The notes under the pieces are model-generated. The model worked only from the letters and a program-made list of their open reading frames with translations. It was not told where the DNA came from and did no database searches. Below, in pieces: positions 17,247 through 26,017 of a DNA stretch of 64,000 nucleotides. Position 1 is the first letter of the stretch, and each line of letters opens with the position of its first letter. The translations under genes and the position numbers were made by a program. The stretch covers positions 6,818,501 through 6,882,500 of the forward strand of contig NZ_CP073766.1 of NCBI RefSeq assembly GCF_018255755.1, written 5' to 3'. This DNA comes from Chitinophaga sp. HK235. Its GTDB lineage: Bacteria; Bacteroidota; Bacteroidia; Chitinophagales; Chitinophagaceae.

Positions 17247-20135
17247 TTAGTTCTCGATAACTATTAATGCATTGATATAGGAGTAGTCTCCATTGGCAGT
17301 TAGCGTCGGAGAATTTACAGAAAGTTTGATAACACCATTGGCATCAGGTGTTACGTTGTTGACAACCGTTTCCTGAGAAGTATTGTCCTTTATATCCTGT
17401 AAAATTTCATTACCGCCATTGACACGCCATGCGCCAAACCTTAAAATGGCTGGATTGCCGCCGTTGCTTCTTGCACCAACTAACCGGATGGTATAGGTTT
17501 TCGCAGGATTAAGCCCTTTGACCTGCAGGTTATCCATGCCGGTAGTGTATTTCAGGCTGTAGTTGAACCAGTAGCTTTTCAGGACGATATCAGGGACGAT
17601 ACCGCTGTTATTGCCGGTGGTGACACCAGCTGTGTCGGCAGCCTGGCTGCCGGCGAAAGGTGACCAGTATAATTTGCTATCTGATACGTTATCCACAATC
17701 CAGCTGGTTACAGGATCTGTCATGGTGATACGCTGATTGACAGAAGTGTTATACATGTTGAGCCATCCGGGGATAGGAGTGACCTGATTTTTACTAAAGT
17801 GTACCCGCATGGTTTTTTTACCGTTGTTGTCCGGGAATACTTTAACGGTAGCCTGTGCTGTCAGCACTTCACCGCTGGTGGTTGTTCCGGATACTTTAAA
17901 TACAAAGGTTCCGTTGGTGAGGCCGGAGATGCTGGCTGTTGCCGTACTGCCATTGCCGATTACAGCGGTGTTGGGCCCGGAGAGCTGGCTCCACTGATAG
18001 GATGTTATACTGGCGCCATTAACAGGCAAGGCTGTCAGCTGCATGGTACTGAGTGTGGTGGTAGTATCGTTGAGCTTCAGTTGGGGCACCACCGGCAGGG
18101 TGCCCATTACACCGATATCCACAATGCTGACATGTGCAAAAGTGCTGGAGGGCCCTACACGCAGGGTGATGTCGACGGAATCACGTCCGGTGACATTGCT
18201 GAAGGTAATAGCCCGGTTATAGTCGGGTGTACCGTTAGTAGCATAACGACCATCCACGGATTGTGCATCTGTCCAGCTTTCCTCTCCCAGTTTGGCCTGC
18301 AATATACGCGGAGTGTTGGTATCATCCAGTCGGGCGCCCCATAGTTTGATGTAATATTTGTTGGCTTTGGCGAGCCCTTTAATGCGCAGGGTGACGCCAT
18401 TGGGATTGATGGAAGTATGCAGGAACATGTTATCATAAACAGCTTCATAGGGATAGTCGCCTGCCGGTACTTTAAATCCATTGTAGTTGATAGCTTTGGT
18501 ATCGGATGAACCAAAAGTACCCTGTGGGGCTCCGAGTAACTGTATGCTCATGTTAGTGGTAGCATTGGTGGTAGTTTTGAGTTGAGCGATCGCTGCTTTA
18601 TCCGCAAATCCGGTCACTCCTCCGATACCAAACCAGTTGTTCCAGTATTTCCCGGAGGCATCGGGCGATGGTGTGGGTTTTCCATCGGGTAAATTGGAAC
18701 CATTCAATGTGTTAATGTTGTCGCCGCCCAGGTCTACCAGGAGCCGGTAATTAAAGTCATCTACTCCGGGGTTGGTAGGTGTGGTCTTTTCTTCCAGTGT
18801 GGCAATATTGGAATAAGGTGTGACGGTGCCGTCTTTCAGTTCGGCTTTCACCCTGAAATATTGTTTGGCCTGATTGAAGCGGGAATAGTTTCGTTTTACA
18901 ATGTTTTGGTCCTGCTCTACAGCAAACTGCGACCAGTTGGTTTTGTCCAGGGATGAATCGATTACATACCGTTTCACTCCCTTGATGGACTGAAAGTAAT
19001 TCATCCAGGCGTCAAAGAGGTTGTTGGCAATAAACTGGTTGCCGGTACTGTTAAGATGAACACCATCGCCGTTATCGTATTGAGGCAATATGTTGCCTGT
19101 AGTCAGATCTGCCACGTCTTTGTATCCTTCTACATAACGTTTGGGCCATATCGCTCTGATACTGTCTCCCAGTTGTCTGAGCATATCTTTTTGCTGGGTA
19201 GTGTAATTGTTGCGGGGTTGTGTTGTTTCGAAGAAAACGGGAATACCTTGCTGCTGGGCCAGTGCATCTATTTTTTTCAGGTTGGCAATACTCTCATTCA
19301 CGGAAATGCCGGAAGCCGGATCATTGGAGGGAAGTGATACGAAGATGAAGTCCGGGTTGAGGTTTAAGGCTGCTTCGATATTATGTCCTGATGCACCACC
19401 ATTCAGAACAGGCAGTACATCTTTACTGCTATAGCCGGCAACTGCCAGGTTATCCCAGGTAGGACTATTGGTGTTGTTGGTTAACCATAATAATATTTTA
19501 TCACCCAGCCGGTCCGGGTTGTTCAGCCCGTAACCCGCAAGGGTAGAGGATCCCAGACCGGTAACCTTCGGGCTTAGATACAAGGTTTTGGCATTGGTGG
19601 TCCATCTGACAGTAAACGTTTTTCCCGTATTTTCGAATGCGCCGGTTTGCAGTACCAGTGGTCCCCTTGAAGCAGGTGTACCTGGGTTGACATCAGTGCC
19701 ATCCAGTGATAAATCCATCCCTCCCAGTGCTTCTATGTAAATATGATCGTTCTGTTGTAAGGCAGGATAAAAAACGATGCTGCCATTGTTATCATCTATT
19801 TTTACACCATTGGAATTACCTCTGTATTGAAGCAATCCATTTCTCAAAACTTTAATGGTGTAGCCACCCAGTGAGGGGTGCTGGAATACAGTGTCTCCGG
19901 CAGCAGGATACCCAGGTGTTCCTACCAGGAACTGTACCTGTTTTCCCATTTTTCTGAACATCGTAACTCCATCGCCACTGTTGTACAGATACCCGGTTAC
20001 ATCTTTGGTTTTATTTCTCAAAACCAGTTCGGCATTATGAATCTTTACGGAATCTTTTTCTATTCTCAACGGAGGTTGAGCAACAGCAGTCATTCCCAAT
20101 AATAAGAGCGGGATTAGCAGAACTTGTTTAAACAT
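17247..20135 (-). CDS. Large secreted multidomain protein with SGNH/GDSL-like hydrolase domain
   Basis: A 962-residue exported protein. Order of parts: signal peptide (to about residue 19); a domain of about 150 residues (RIEKDSVKIHNAELVLRN to YIEALGGMD) shared with the next gene upstream; an SGNH-hydrolase-like domain (about 185-390) with LPSNDP in the place of block III and DGVHLNSTG as the catalytic Asp-His block; a short Fn3-like strand region; a malectin/carbohydrate-binding-like segment around residues 470-670; a PKD-like domain (VNGASITSYQWSQLSGPN near 710); and a second C-terminal binding-like module. Probably a carbohydrate esterase or polysaccharide-binding enzyme. The usual GDSL serine motif is weak, so activity is not certain. 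Confidence 0.72.
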   Translation of the reverse strand: MFKQVLLIPLLLLGMTAVAQPPLRIEKDSVKIHNAELVLRNKTKDVTGYLYNSGDGVTMFRKMGKQVQFLVGTPGYPAAGDTVFQHPSLGGYTIKVLRNGLLQYRGNSNGVKIDDNNGSIVFYPALQQNDHIYIEALGGMDLSLDGTDVNPGTPASRGPLVLQTGAFENTGKTFTVRWTTNAKTLYLSPKVTGLGSSTLAGYGLNNPDRLGDKILLWLTNNTNSPTWDNLAVAGYSSKDVLPVLNGGASGHNIEAALNLNPDFIFVSLPSNDPASGISVNESIANLKKIDALAQQQGIPVFFETTQPRNNYTTQQKDMLRQLGDSIRAIWPKRYVEGYKDVADLTTGNILPQYDNGDGVHLNSTGNQFIANNLFDAWMNYFQSIKGVKRYVIDSSLDKTNWSQFAVEQDQNIVKRNYSRFNQAKQYFRVKAELKDGTVTPYSNIATLEEKTTPTNPGVDDFNYRLLVDLGGDNINTLNGSNLPDGKPTPSPDASGKYWNNWFGIGGVTGFADKAAIAQLKTTTNATTNMSIQLLGAPQGTFGSSDTKAINYNGFKVPAGDYPYEAVYDNMFLHTSINPNGVTLRIKGLAKANKYYIKLWGARLDDTNTPRILQAKLGEESWTDAQSVDGRYATNGTPDYNRAITFSNVTGRDSVDITLRVGPSSTFAHVSIVDIGVMGTLPVVPQLKLNDTTTTLSTMQLTALPVNGASITSYQWSQLSGPNTAVIGNGSTATASISGLTNGTFVFKVSGTTTSGEVLTAQATVKVFPDNNGKKTMRVHFSKNQVTPIPGWLNMYNTSVNQRITMTDPVTSWIVDNVSDSKLYWSPFAGSQAADTAGVTTGNNSGIVPDIVLKSYWFNYSLKYTTGMDNLQVKGLNPAKTYTIRLVGARSNGGNPAILRFGAWRVNGGNEILQDIKDNTSQETVVNNVTPDANGVIKLSVNSPTLTANGDYSYINALIVIEN

Positions 20136-20172
20136 ACGGATGTATTAATAAGTTATCATGTGTTAAATGGAA

Positions 20173-20607
20173 TCATAAAGTGATAGCCATTTTGTCTAGT
20201 GCTTCTATATAAATTTTTTCAGCCTGTGTCAGTGCTGGATAAAAAATGATTTTGCCGGCGATGCTGTCTATATTTACGCCACGTTGCGGATCTTTTTTCT
20301 GCAGTAATCCGCTTCGCCATACTTTAATCGATTTTTTCATCAGGGCAGGATGACTATAGGCAGTATCACCTGCTACAGGAGATCCCTGTGTACCTACAGA
20401 AAACTGTATTGCTTTTCCGGTCTGGCTGAAACCGGTGATTCCATCTCCTGTATTCAATAAATATCCTTTGATGTTTCTGGTGGTATTACGAATGACCATT
20501 GACTGGGTAATTATTTTTATCGAGTCAGGCCTCACCAGCATTTTAGACTGGGCTTTAACCTGCTGCAGGGATACCAACAGGAATAGTCCCATACTGTAAC
20601 GTATCAT
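20173..20607 (-). CDS. Small exported paralogue of the SGNH protein's N-terminal domain
   Basis: A 144-residue protein with a signal peptide (MIRYSMGLFLLVSLQQVKAQ). From residue 22 onward it follows the N-terminal domain of the downstream giant nearly line by line: DSIKI / DSVKI, VIRNTTRNIKGYLLNTGDGI / VLRNKTKDVTGYLYNSGDGV, FSVGTQGSPVAGDTAYSHPA / FLVGTPGYPAAGDTVFQHPS, IIFYPALTQAEKIYIEALDK / IVFYPALQQNDHIYIEALGG. It ends where that domain ends. It lies 37 bases upstream on the same strand. It may be a free-standing domain, or a partial duplication. Function unknown. Confidence 0.75.
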   Translation of the reverse strand: MIRYSMGLFLLVSLQQVKAQSKMLVRPDSIKIITQSMVIRNTTRNIKGYLLNTGDGITGFSQTGKAIQFSVGTQGSPVAGDTAYSHPALMKKSIKVWRSGLLQKKDPQRGVNIDSIAGKIIFYPALTQAEKIYIEALDKMAITL

Positions 20608-20833
20608 ACACAGTTACTTTAAATGAAAAAATATAGGGAGATGAAAGGGCATAGACATTCATCTTAAATTCACTTCTGCTAAAATTTATTGCTGTCCATA
20701 TGTTTGGTATAGGGCAAACTGCCAGGGTTAAATTATGCTACATGGAATGAAAGTACAAAAGTTTCGTAATGTTGTTTGTGTTTTCTGTTGAAAGCGTTGC
20801 TGCTAAAGGGATGGATGGAAATAGAAAAGTTGT
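20608..20833. other. AT-rich intergenic stretch
   Basis: I see no gene in this part of the gap before the promoter at 20834. It contains only the upstream region of the minus-strand operon. Confidence 0.4.
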
Positions 20834-20865
20834 CTTGTAGTATCAGTTGTGTTTATATACCTTTG
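20834..20865 (+). promoter_or_regulatory. Promoter in front of decayed gene
   Basis: CTTG at 20834-20837, 20 bases, TACCTTTG at 20858-20865, a good phylum-type promoter 41 bases before the ATG of the broken frame at 20907. Confidence 0.5.
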
Positions 20866-20906
20866 AAACACTATGAAATAATAAATGATCACTGCACCCA
20901 TTAGTT

Positions 20907-21134
20907 ATGAAGAAAATGAGATACTTTAAAACAATAGGTGATAAATTTAATGTGATGTATGAGCCTGGAAATCCCCCAAATGCAAGGATCTTACTTGATG
21001 AGCCCTTGTGACTCGATTCTGAGAAGTTTACTTATGAACAGCTGGAAATGAAAGAAGGCTAGTATGACTTGGATAGTTTAAATCTGGTGAGGTCGTGGAA
21101 TGGGACAGCGTTAGGTATATCGTTATGGGTTTAA
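20907..21134 (+). pseudogene. Decayed gene with in-frame stops
   Basis: One frame reads MKKMRYFKTIGDKFNVMYEP from ATG 20907, is interrupted by TGA at 21009 and TAG at 21060, and ends with TAA at 21132. Between the stops it remains protein-like (LDSEKFTYEQLEMKEG, YDLDSLNLVRSWNG). It keeps a good promoter. I do not recognise the ancestor; its tail overlaps the Rhs-core remnant in another frame. Confidence 0.5.
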
Positions 21135-21249
21135 TGGTAAGGAGAATGATAATGAGGTGAAGGGAGAGGGGAATCAGCAGGATTATGGGATGAGGGTGTA
21201 TGATCCGAGGAGTGGAAAGTTTTCTGGTCGAAGGGATTGCGGAGAATAG
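21115..21249 (+). pseudogene. Rhs-repeat-associated core remnant
   Basis: The frame beginning at 21115 reads YRYGFNGKENDNEVKGEG, then QQDYGMRVYDPRSGKF. This is the hypervariable-boundary core of Bacteroidota Rhs/YD-repeat proteins, which normally continue LSVDP. Here the frame breaks right after GKF and stops at 21247. Only about 44 codons survive, with no repeats upstream and no toxin domain downstream. It is the scar of a polymorphic-toxin gene. Confidence 0.8.
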
Positions 21250-21360
21250 TTGTAAGCATTGTTCCAGCGATGAAATTTATGTGCGTATTTTTATATAATT
21301 AATCGGTAGGACTTATTGTCTCTTCTAACCAGATATGCATTATCACCTTCAAAATAAAAA

Positions 21361-21633
21361 ATGATGATCCAGGAAATCGGAAGGTTTTCAGCTAAATGGG
21401 GAAGTGTGCTAATAATAGGATTGAGTGTTCTTTTCATGATAATAACATTCATATTGCAGCTTCAGGGGGTTGAGGAATATGAATATTATGAATCCCGCTT
21501 TCATGAAGCAGTTAGTGTGCCGTTAGCGTATAATTACTGTATCAGTGTGTTTTTTATACTGTGTGCATTTAAAAAGGAATGGCTATGGCCTGTTAAGCGG
21601 AAAATTAAAAGATACTTTACCGGCCGGAAATAG
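21361..21633 (+). CDS. Small two-helix membrane protein
   Basis: A 90-residue protein with two hydrophobic helices (about 14-34 and 52-69) and a basic C-terminus (KRKIKRYFTGRK). Unrecognised. Its position 110 bases after an Rhs-core fossil fits an orphaned immunity protein, since Rhs toxins are usually followed by small immunity genes, but this is inference. A convincing terminator follows directly, supporting that it is a real transcription unit. Confidence 0.55.
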   Translation: MMIQEIGRFSAKWGSVLIIGLSVLFMIITFILQLQGVEEYEYYESRFHEAVSVPLAYNYCISVFFILCAFKKEWLWPVKRKIKRYFTGRK

Positions 21634-21674
21634 AGAACCGCTGCAGGAATAAGCCGGCAGCGGTTCTTTATTTG
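21634..21674 (+). terminator. Intrinsic terminator of the small membrane protein
   Basis: AGAACCGCTGC / GCAGCGGTTCT stem of 11 bp (21634-21644 with 21657-21667) followed by a T-rich tail. Confidence 0.8.
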
Positions 21675-21751
21675 TTTTTAATACCCGAGATTCCGTGGTG
21701 CTTTCCGGAAAGCGTTAATCGTTGTCATTGGTATTGGTAATAACATATTTT

Positions 21752-21886
21752 TCATGGTAAATCCAGGTAACGTGGCATATTCAGTTGTTTGATCATCTGG
21801 AAAGTGCGCGCTTCTATAGCCAGGTTTCTGGTATGCTGCTGGCTGAGCATAGTGCGCGCTTCCGCCAGTGTGGCGGGGCAGGGCAT
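21752..21886 (-). CDS. Possible small protein of 44 residues
   Basis: A frame from ATG at 21886 to TGA at 21752 reads as ordinary helical protein (PCPATLAEARTMLSQQ, AIEARTFQMIKQLNMP) and lies 34 bases downstream of the coiled-coil protein on the same strand. No ribosome-binding site is obvious and I recognise no family. It may be a small gene, or the tail of a lost one. Confidence 0.3.
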   Translation of the reverse strand: MPCPATLAEARTMLSQQHTRNLAIEARTFQMIKQLNMPRYLDLP

Positions 21887-21920
21887 GATAAATACAGTGT
21901 TATTAAAATGTGTAGATGGT

Positions 21921-23360
21921 TTAGAAATTATACCCCATCCTTACCTTGATAGGATCTGTTCTCGGTACATGCTGGTTGTAGAGAAAGTCAAAAAGGACCA
22001 TCATATTGCCTTTTAACTTACTGTTGATCTTATACTTTTTGCTGATGCCTATCAGGCCGCTGGGCGTCCAGGCCTGGCCCACGCCGCCTGTGGCCGCAAC
22101 GCCTTCAGGCTGGTAGTTTTGTTCATAGCCACCATTGAGGAAGAAAGTGCCTTTCAGCTTCCAGTCGATGAAGGAGCGTATGCTGGCACCCTGACCGCTG
22201 AAGTGAATATCATTGAAACCGGTGCCCATACCCAGTTTATAGGAGCCGCCAATACCTACGCTACCGTTTTTATGGAATTTATAGGCTACCTGTCCGGCGA
22301 GGTCGCTGGTGGTGGGGAAGAATTTGGTACTGCGCTGAAACTGTATGTTGCTGCCGAATTCCAGCCGTTGAAGAAAACTTTTTGTTTTCATTTCGTTGGG
22401 CTTAAAATTAGGCATGTCTGCGGCGTTATCGAGGTCGGGGAATTTGCTTTTCAGCTCATTCATTTTGCTGCGAGCTTCGGCCATCTGCTGACCTACAGCG
22501 GCGCCGGCATTCGGACCGCCACCCAGTCGCTGTTGTATCAGCTGTTCTACCTGGTTGCGTGTTTGCAGGCCTTCCAGGCTTTGTGCGGAGGCGGTGCTGT
22601 TCTGCAGGTTAAACAATCCGGCCAGCTGGGAATGTTTCTGCATGAAATCATTAAAGGCAGGCACCTTTTTAATGATTTCCATGGCTTTCTGTTCTGCTTT
22701 CTTTTTGTCTTTGAAGATCTCTTTATATTCTTTCAGCTGTTGTGCATAATAGTAGGCTTCCTTGTTCATTTTCTGCAGGTCTTTGGTGAAGCCGGTGTAT
22801 TGAGACAGCTGTTCTTTCAATTGTTGTTTCCTTTCGCGGATAAATGCTTTGATGGCTTCCGCCTGTTGCAGTTTATCTTTCAGGGCATCCATGGATTTGG
22901 TGGCGCCGTTGAGTTTGTCGGTAATCCCTTTGGATTGTTTGAGCAGGTCTTTGGAGTTTTTGAGGAAGGCCAGAGAGTTCTGTAAACTATCAAGATAAGG
23001 GCCTCCGGGCTGGGATAATGCGGAAGGTACTTTGCCCAGTTTGCCCTTCAATCTGGCCTGTAAATTACCCAGTGAGTCAATGCTGCGGGTAAAGATATTA
23101 CGGGCGGCTACACTGTCTATTTTGGCCAGTTTTTTCTGCATGGATTGTTCTTCCTTCAGGAGCCGTTTCAGGGCTTTGTCGGTGCGTGCGGTAACCTGTT
23201 TATTCATTTTGTCGGCTTTGTTTTTAGCCGTGGAAATAAACTTTTCAGGTACCTGTTGTACTTTGGTTATTACACTGTCTTTTTGGGCAGTAAGGTTCTG
23301 CGCAGTCACATTGGAAAACGAGATACAAGACAGTAATATAAGGATATAAAAAATTTTCAT
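21921..23360 (-). CDS. Exported coiled-coil protein with predicted C-terminal beta-barrel
   Basis: A 479-residue protein with signal peptide (MKIFYILILLSCISFSNVTAQ). Residues 25-230 are almost all charged helix with heptad-like spacing (SKDLLKQSKGITDKLNG, KAFIRERKQQLKEQLSQYTG), indicating a long coiled coil. From about 320 to the end, alternating strand patterns appear (FGSNIQFQRSTKFFP, LFDFLYNQHVPRTDPIKVRMGYNF) and the last residue is phenylalanine, as in many outer-membrane barrels. I do not recognise a named family. Alone between the Rhs scar and nrdA. Confidence 0.7.
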   Translation of the reverse strand: MKIFYILILLSCISFSNVTAQNLTAQKDSVITKVQQVPEKFISTAKNKADKMNKQVTARTDKALKRLLKEEQSMQKKLAKIDSVAARNIFTRSIDSLGNLQARLKGKLGKVPSALSQPGGPYLDSLQNSLAFLKNSKDLLKQSKGITDKLNGATKSMDALKDKLQQAEAIKAFIRERKQQLKEQLSQYTGFTKDLQKMNKEAYYYAQQLKEYKEIFKDKKKAEQKAMEIIKKVPAFNDFMQKHSQLAGLFNLQNSTASAQSLEGLQTRNQVEQLIQQRLGGGPNAGAAVGQQMAEARSKMNELKSKFPDLDNAADMPNFKPNEMKTKSFLQRLEFGSNIQFQRSTKFFPTTSDLAGQVAYKFHKNGSVGIGGSYKLGMGTGFNDIHFSGQGASIRSFIDWKLKGTFFLNGGYEQNYQPEGVAATGGVGQAWTPSGLIGISKKYKINSKLKGNMMVLFDFLYNQHVPRTDPIKVRMGYNF

Positions 23361-23483
23361 ATAGGTAAGGGTTACAAATTATCTGGCCACTCTGCAAAGT
23401 AACGTAAAATCCCAGGAAATCAGCTAGCATTAAAGTTATACACTCACCAGCAAATTATGCATTCTCGTCTGGAAAAACAAGCA

Positions 23484-23514
23484 TAAAAAAATCCCCGGCC
23501 ACCAGGGCCGGGGA
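23484..23514 (-). terminator. Intrinsic terminator of nrdA
   Basis: TCCCCGGCC / GGCCGGGGA stem of 9 bp (23492-23500 with 23506-23514) with a U-run on the minus strand, about 35 bases after the nrdA stop. Confidence 0.9.
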
Positions 23515-23547
23515 AATACTCTATACTTATTAAACCCCTTTTCTTGA

Positions 23548-25923
23548 TTATGCGCTGCAGGTTACACAACCTTCTTCCATGGTGCATACAGCCCCTTCAG
23601 GGATGTCTTCCAGGGAAACATCGCCGCCTTTGGCGATAATGGGTTGCATCTGCTGACCGCCCTGTTTCTCAACAGTAAACTGTACGGCTTGTGTAGCTGC
23701 CTGGGTACGCAGGTAGTACATACCGGTTTTCAGTCCTTTTTTCCAGGCGTAGAAGTGCATGGAGGTCAGTTTGGCGGCAGTAGGTGTATCCACAAACAGG
23801 TTCAGTGACTGAGACTGACAGATGAACGCACCGCGGTCAGCTGCCATGTCAATGAGGCTACGCTGTTTGATTTCCCATACTGTTTTATATAGTTCCTTGA
23901 TATTGCCTGGGATCTCAGCGATGTTCTGGATAGAACCATTGGAGGCAATGATCTTGGTTTTCATGTCATTGTCCCAGAGGCCCAGTTCTACCAGGTCTTT
24001 CAACAGGTGTTTGTTTACCACCACAAACTCACCACTCAGTACACGGCGGGTGTAGATGTTGGAGGTGTAAGGCTCAAAGCACTCGTTGTTACCCAGGATC
24101 TGGGAAGTGGATGCTGTCGGCATCGGAGCCAGCAGCAGGGAGTTGCGGATACCGTTCTTAACAACAGACTTTCTCAGCGCCTCCCAGTTCCAGCGTGAAG
24201 AAGGTGTTACATCCCACATGTCAAACTGCAGGATACCTTTGGATGCCGGAGATCCGGGGAAGGTTTCGTAGTGGCCTTCTTTTTTGGAGAGGTCGTTGGA
24301 AGCGGTCAGTGCTGCGAAGTAGATGGTTTCAAATATTTCGCTGTTCAGTTTTTTCGCTTCAGCGCTCTCAAAAGGATAACGCATCAGGATAAACGCGTCG
24401 GCGAGACCCTGTACACCCAGGCCGATAGGGCGGTGGCGCAGGTTGCTGCGTTCTGCCTCTTCTACCGGGTAGTAGTTATTGTCAATGATTTTGTTCAGGT
24501 TCAGGGTAGCCTGGTAGGTTACTTCATATAACTTCTGATGGTCAAACTGTCCCTCATTGATGAAACGGGGCAGTGCCAGGGAGGCCAGGTTACATACGGC
24601 TACTTCGTTGGCATCGGTATACTCGATGATTTCGGTGCAGAGGTTGGAGCTCTTGATAGTACCGAGGTTCTGCTGGTTGGATTTGCGGTTGGCAGCATCT
24701 TTATACAACAGGTAAGGAGTACCGGTTTCTATCTGCGCGTCCAGGATGGCGAACCACAGGTCCTGTGCTTTCACGGTTTTACGGGCACGGCCTTCCTGTT
24801 CGTATTTTTCATACAGCGCTTCAAATTTTTCGCCCCAGCATTCGTGCAGTCCGGGTGCTTCGTGCGGACAGAAGAGTGACCAGGTGCCGTTGGCTTCTAC
24901 GCGTTTCATGAACAGGTCGGGCATCCACAGGGCATAGAAGAGGTCGCGTGCGCGCATTTCTTCTTTACCGTGGTTTTTACGCAGGTCCAGGAATTCGAAG
25001 ATATCGGCATGCCATGGTTCCAGATAGATGGCGAAAGCGCCTTTGCGTTTGCCACCACCCTGGTCTACATAACGTGCGGTGTCGTTGAATACACGCAGCA
25101 TCGGAATGATACCGTTGGAAGTACCGTTGGTGCCGCTGATATAGGAACCGGTAGCCCGGATGTTGTGAATGCTCAGACCAATACCGCCGGCGCTCTGGGA
25201 GATTTTGGCGGTTTGTTTCAGCGTATCATAGATACCTTCGATACTGTCGTCCTGCATGGTAAGCAGGAAGCAGGAAGACATCTGTGGTTTCGGTGTGCCG
25301 GCATTGAAGAGGGTAGGCGTGGCATGTGTAAACCAGCGCTCACTCATCAGGTTGTATGTTTTGATGGCAGACTCGATGTCTTCTTTGTGAATGCCCACAG
25401 ATACACGCATGAACATGTGCTGCGGACGTTCTACTACTTTACCGTCTGTTTTCAGCAGGTAAGAGCGCTCCAGTGTTTTGAAACCGAAGTAGTCGAATGC
25501 GAAGTCGCGGTCGTAGATGATATTGGAATCCAGGATGTCTGCATGCTGTTCAACGATCGCCCAAACCTCGTCAGACAGCAGTGCTGCGTTTTTGCCGGTT
25601 TTAGGATCGATGTAGTTGTACAGTTTGCGCATCGTTTTGGAAAACGATTTTTCTGTGTTTTTATGCAGATTGCTTACTGCTATGCGGGAAGCCAGCAGAG
25701 CATAGTCGGGATGTTTGGTCGTAAGGGAGGCTGCGGTTTCAGCAGCCAGGTTGTCCAGTTCTGAGGTGGTAACGCCATCATATAAACCCTGAATTACTTT
25801 CTTGGCTACATCGATCGCGTCTACATATTCCGTATTAAAACCATAGCACAGTTTTTCAATACGGGCGGTGATCTTGTCGAATTTCACCGCTTCTTTTCTT
25901 CCATCTCTCTTGATTACGAACAT
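23548..25923 (-). CDS. nrdA: Ribonucleoside-diphosphate reductase alpha subunit (class I)
   Basis: A 791-residue class I large subunit that reduces ribonucleotides to deoxyribonucleotides. An N-terminal ATP-cone (MFVIKRDGRKEAVKFDKITA to about residue 95) implies allosteric activity control by ATP/dATP. Active-site parts: SSCFLLTMQDDSIEG (first cysteine and specificity loop), SNLCTEIIEY (thiyl cysteine with Asn and Glu), VAVCNLASLAL (partner cysteine), PTASTSQILGNNECFEP. The redox-shuttle cysteines close the protein in EEGCVTCSA. It follows nrdB after a 94-base gap holding an inverted repeat. Confidence 0.97.
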   Translation of the reverse strand: MFVIKRDGRKEAVKFDKITARIEKLCYGFNTEYVDAIDVAKKVIQGLYDGVTTSELDNLAAETAASLTTKHPDYALLASRIAVSNLHKNTEKSFSKTMRKLYNYIDPKTGKNAALLSDEVWAIVEQHADILDSNIIYDRDFAFDYFGFKTLERSYLLKTDGKVVERPQHMFMRVSVGIHKEDIESAIKTYNLMSERWFTHATPTLFNAGTPKPQMSSCFLLTMQDDSIEGIYDTLKQTAKISQSAGGIGLSIHNIRATGSYISGTNGTSNGIIPMLRVFNDTARYVDQGGGKRKGAFAIYLEPWHADIFEFLDLRKNHGKEEMRARDLFYALWMPDLFMKRVEANGTWSLFCPHEAPGLHECWGEKFEALYEKYEQEGRARKTVKAQDLWFAILDAQIETGTPYLLYKDAANRKSNQQNLGTIKSSNLCTEIIEYTDANEVAVCNLASLALPRFINEGQFDHQKLYEVTYQATLNLNKIIDNNYYPVEEAERSNLRHRPIGLGVQGLADAFILMRYPFESAEAKKLNSEIFETIYFAALTASNDLSKKEGHYETFPGSPASKGILQFDMWDVTPSSRWNWEALRKSVVKNGIRNSLLLAPMPTASTSQILGNNECFEPYTSNIYTRRVLSGEFVVVNKHLLKDLVELGLWDNDMKTKIIASNGSIQNIAEIPGNIKELYKTVWEIKQRSLIDMAADRGAFICQSQSLNLFVDTPTAAKLTSMHFYAWKKGLKTGMYYLRTQAATQAVQFTVEKQGGQQMQPIIAKGGDVSLEDIPEGAVCTMEEGCVTCSA

Positions 25924-25962
25924 GGGTTTGTGAATTTAAGAGGTTAGATAAATAATTTGGTT

Positions 25963-26010
25963 ATTTGATCATTTAGTCATTTCAATATTTAAATAACTAA
26001 ATGATCAAAT
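25963..26010. repeat. Intercistronic inverted repeat between nrdB and nrdA
   Basis: A perfect 14-bp palindrome, ATTTGATCATTTAG at 25963-25976 with CTAAATGATCAAAT at 25997-26010 and a 20-base AT-rich loop. The words AAATGATCAAATAACCAAAT recur at 40404-40470. Confidence 0.75.
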
Positions 26011-26017
26011 GAAATAA

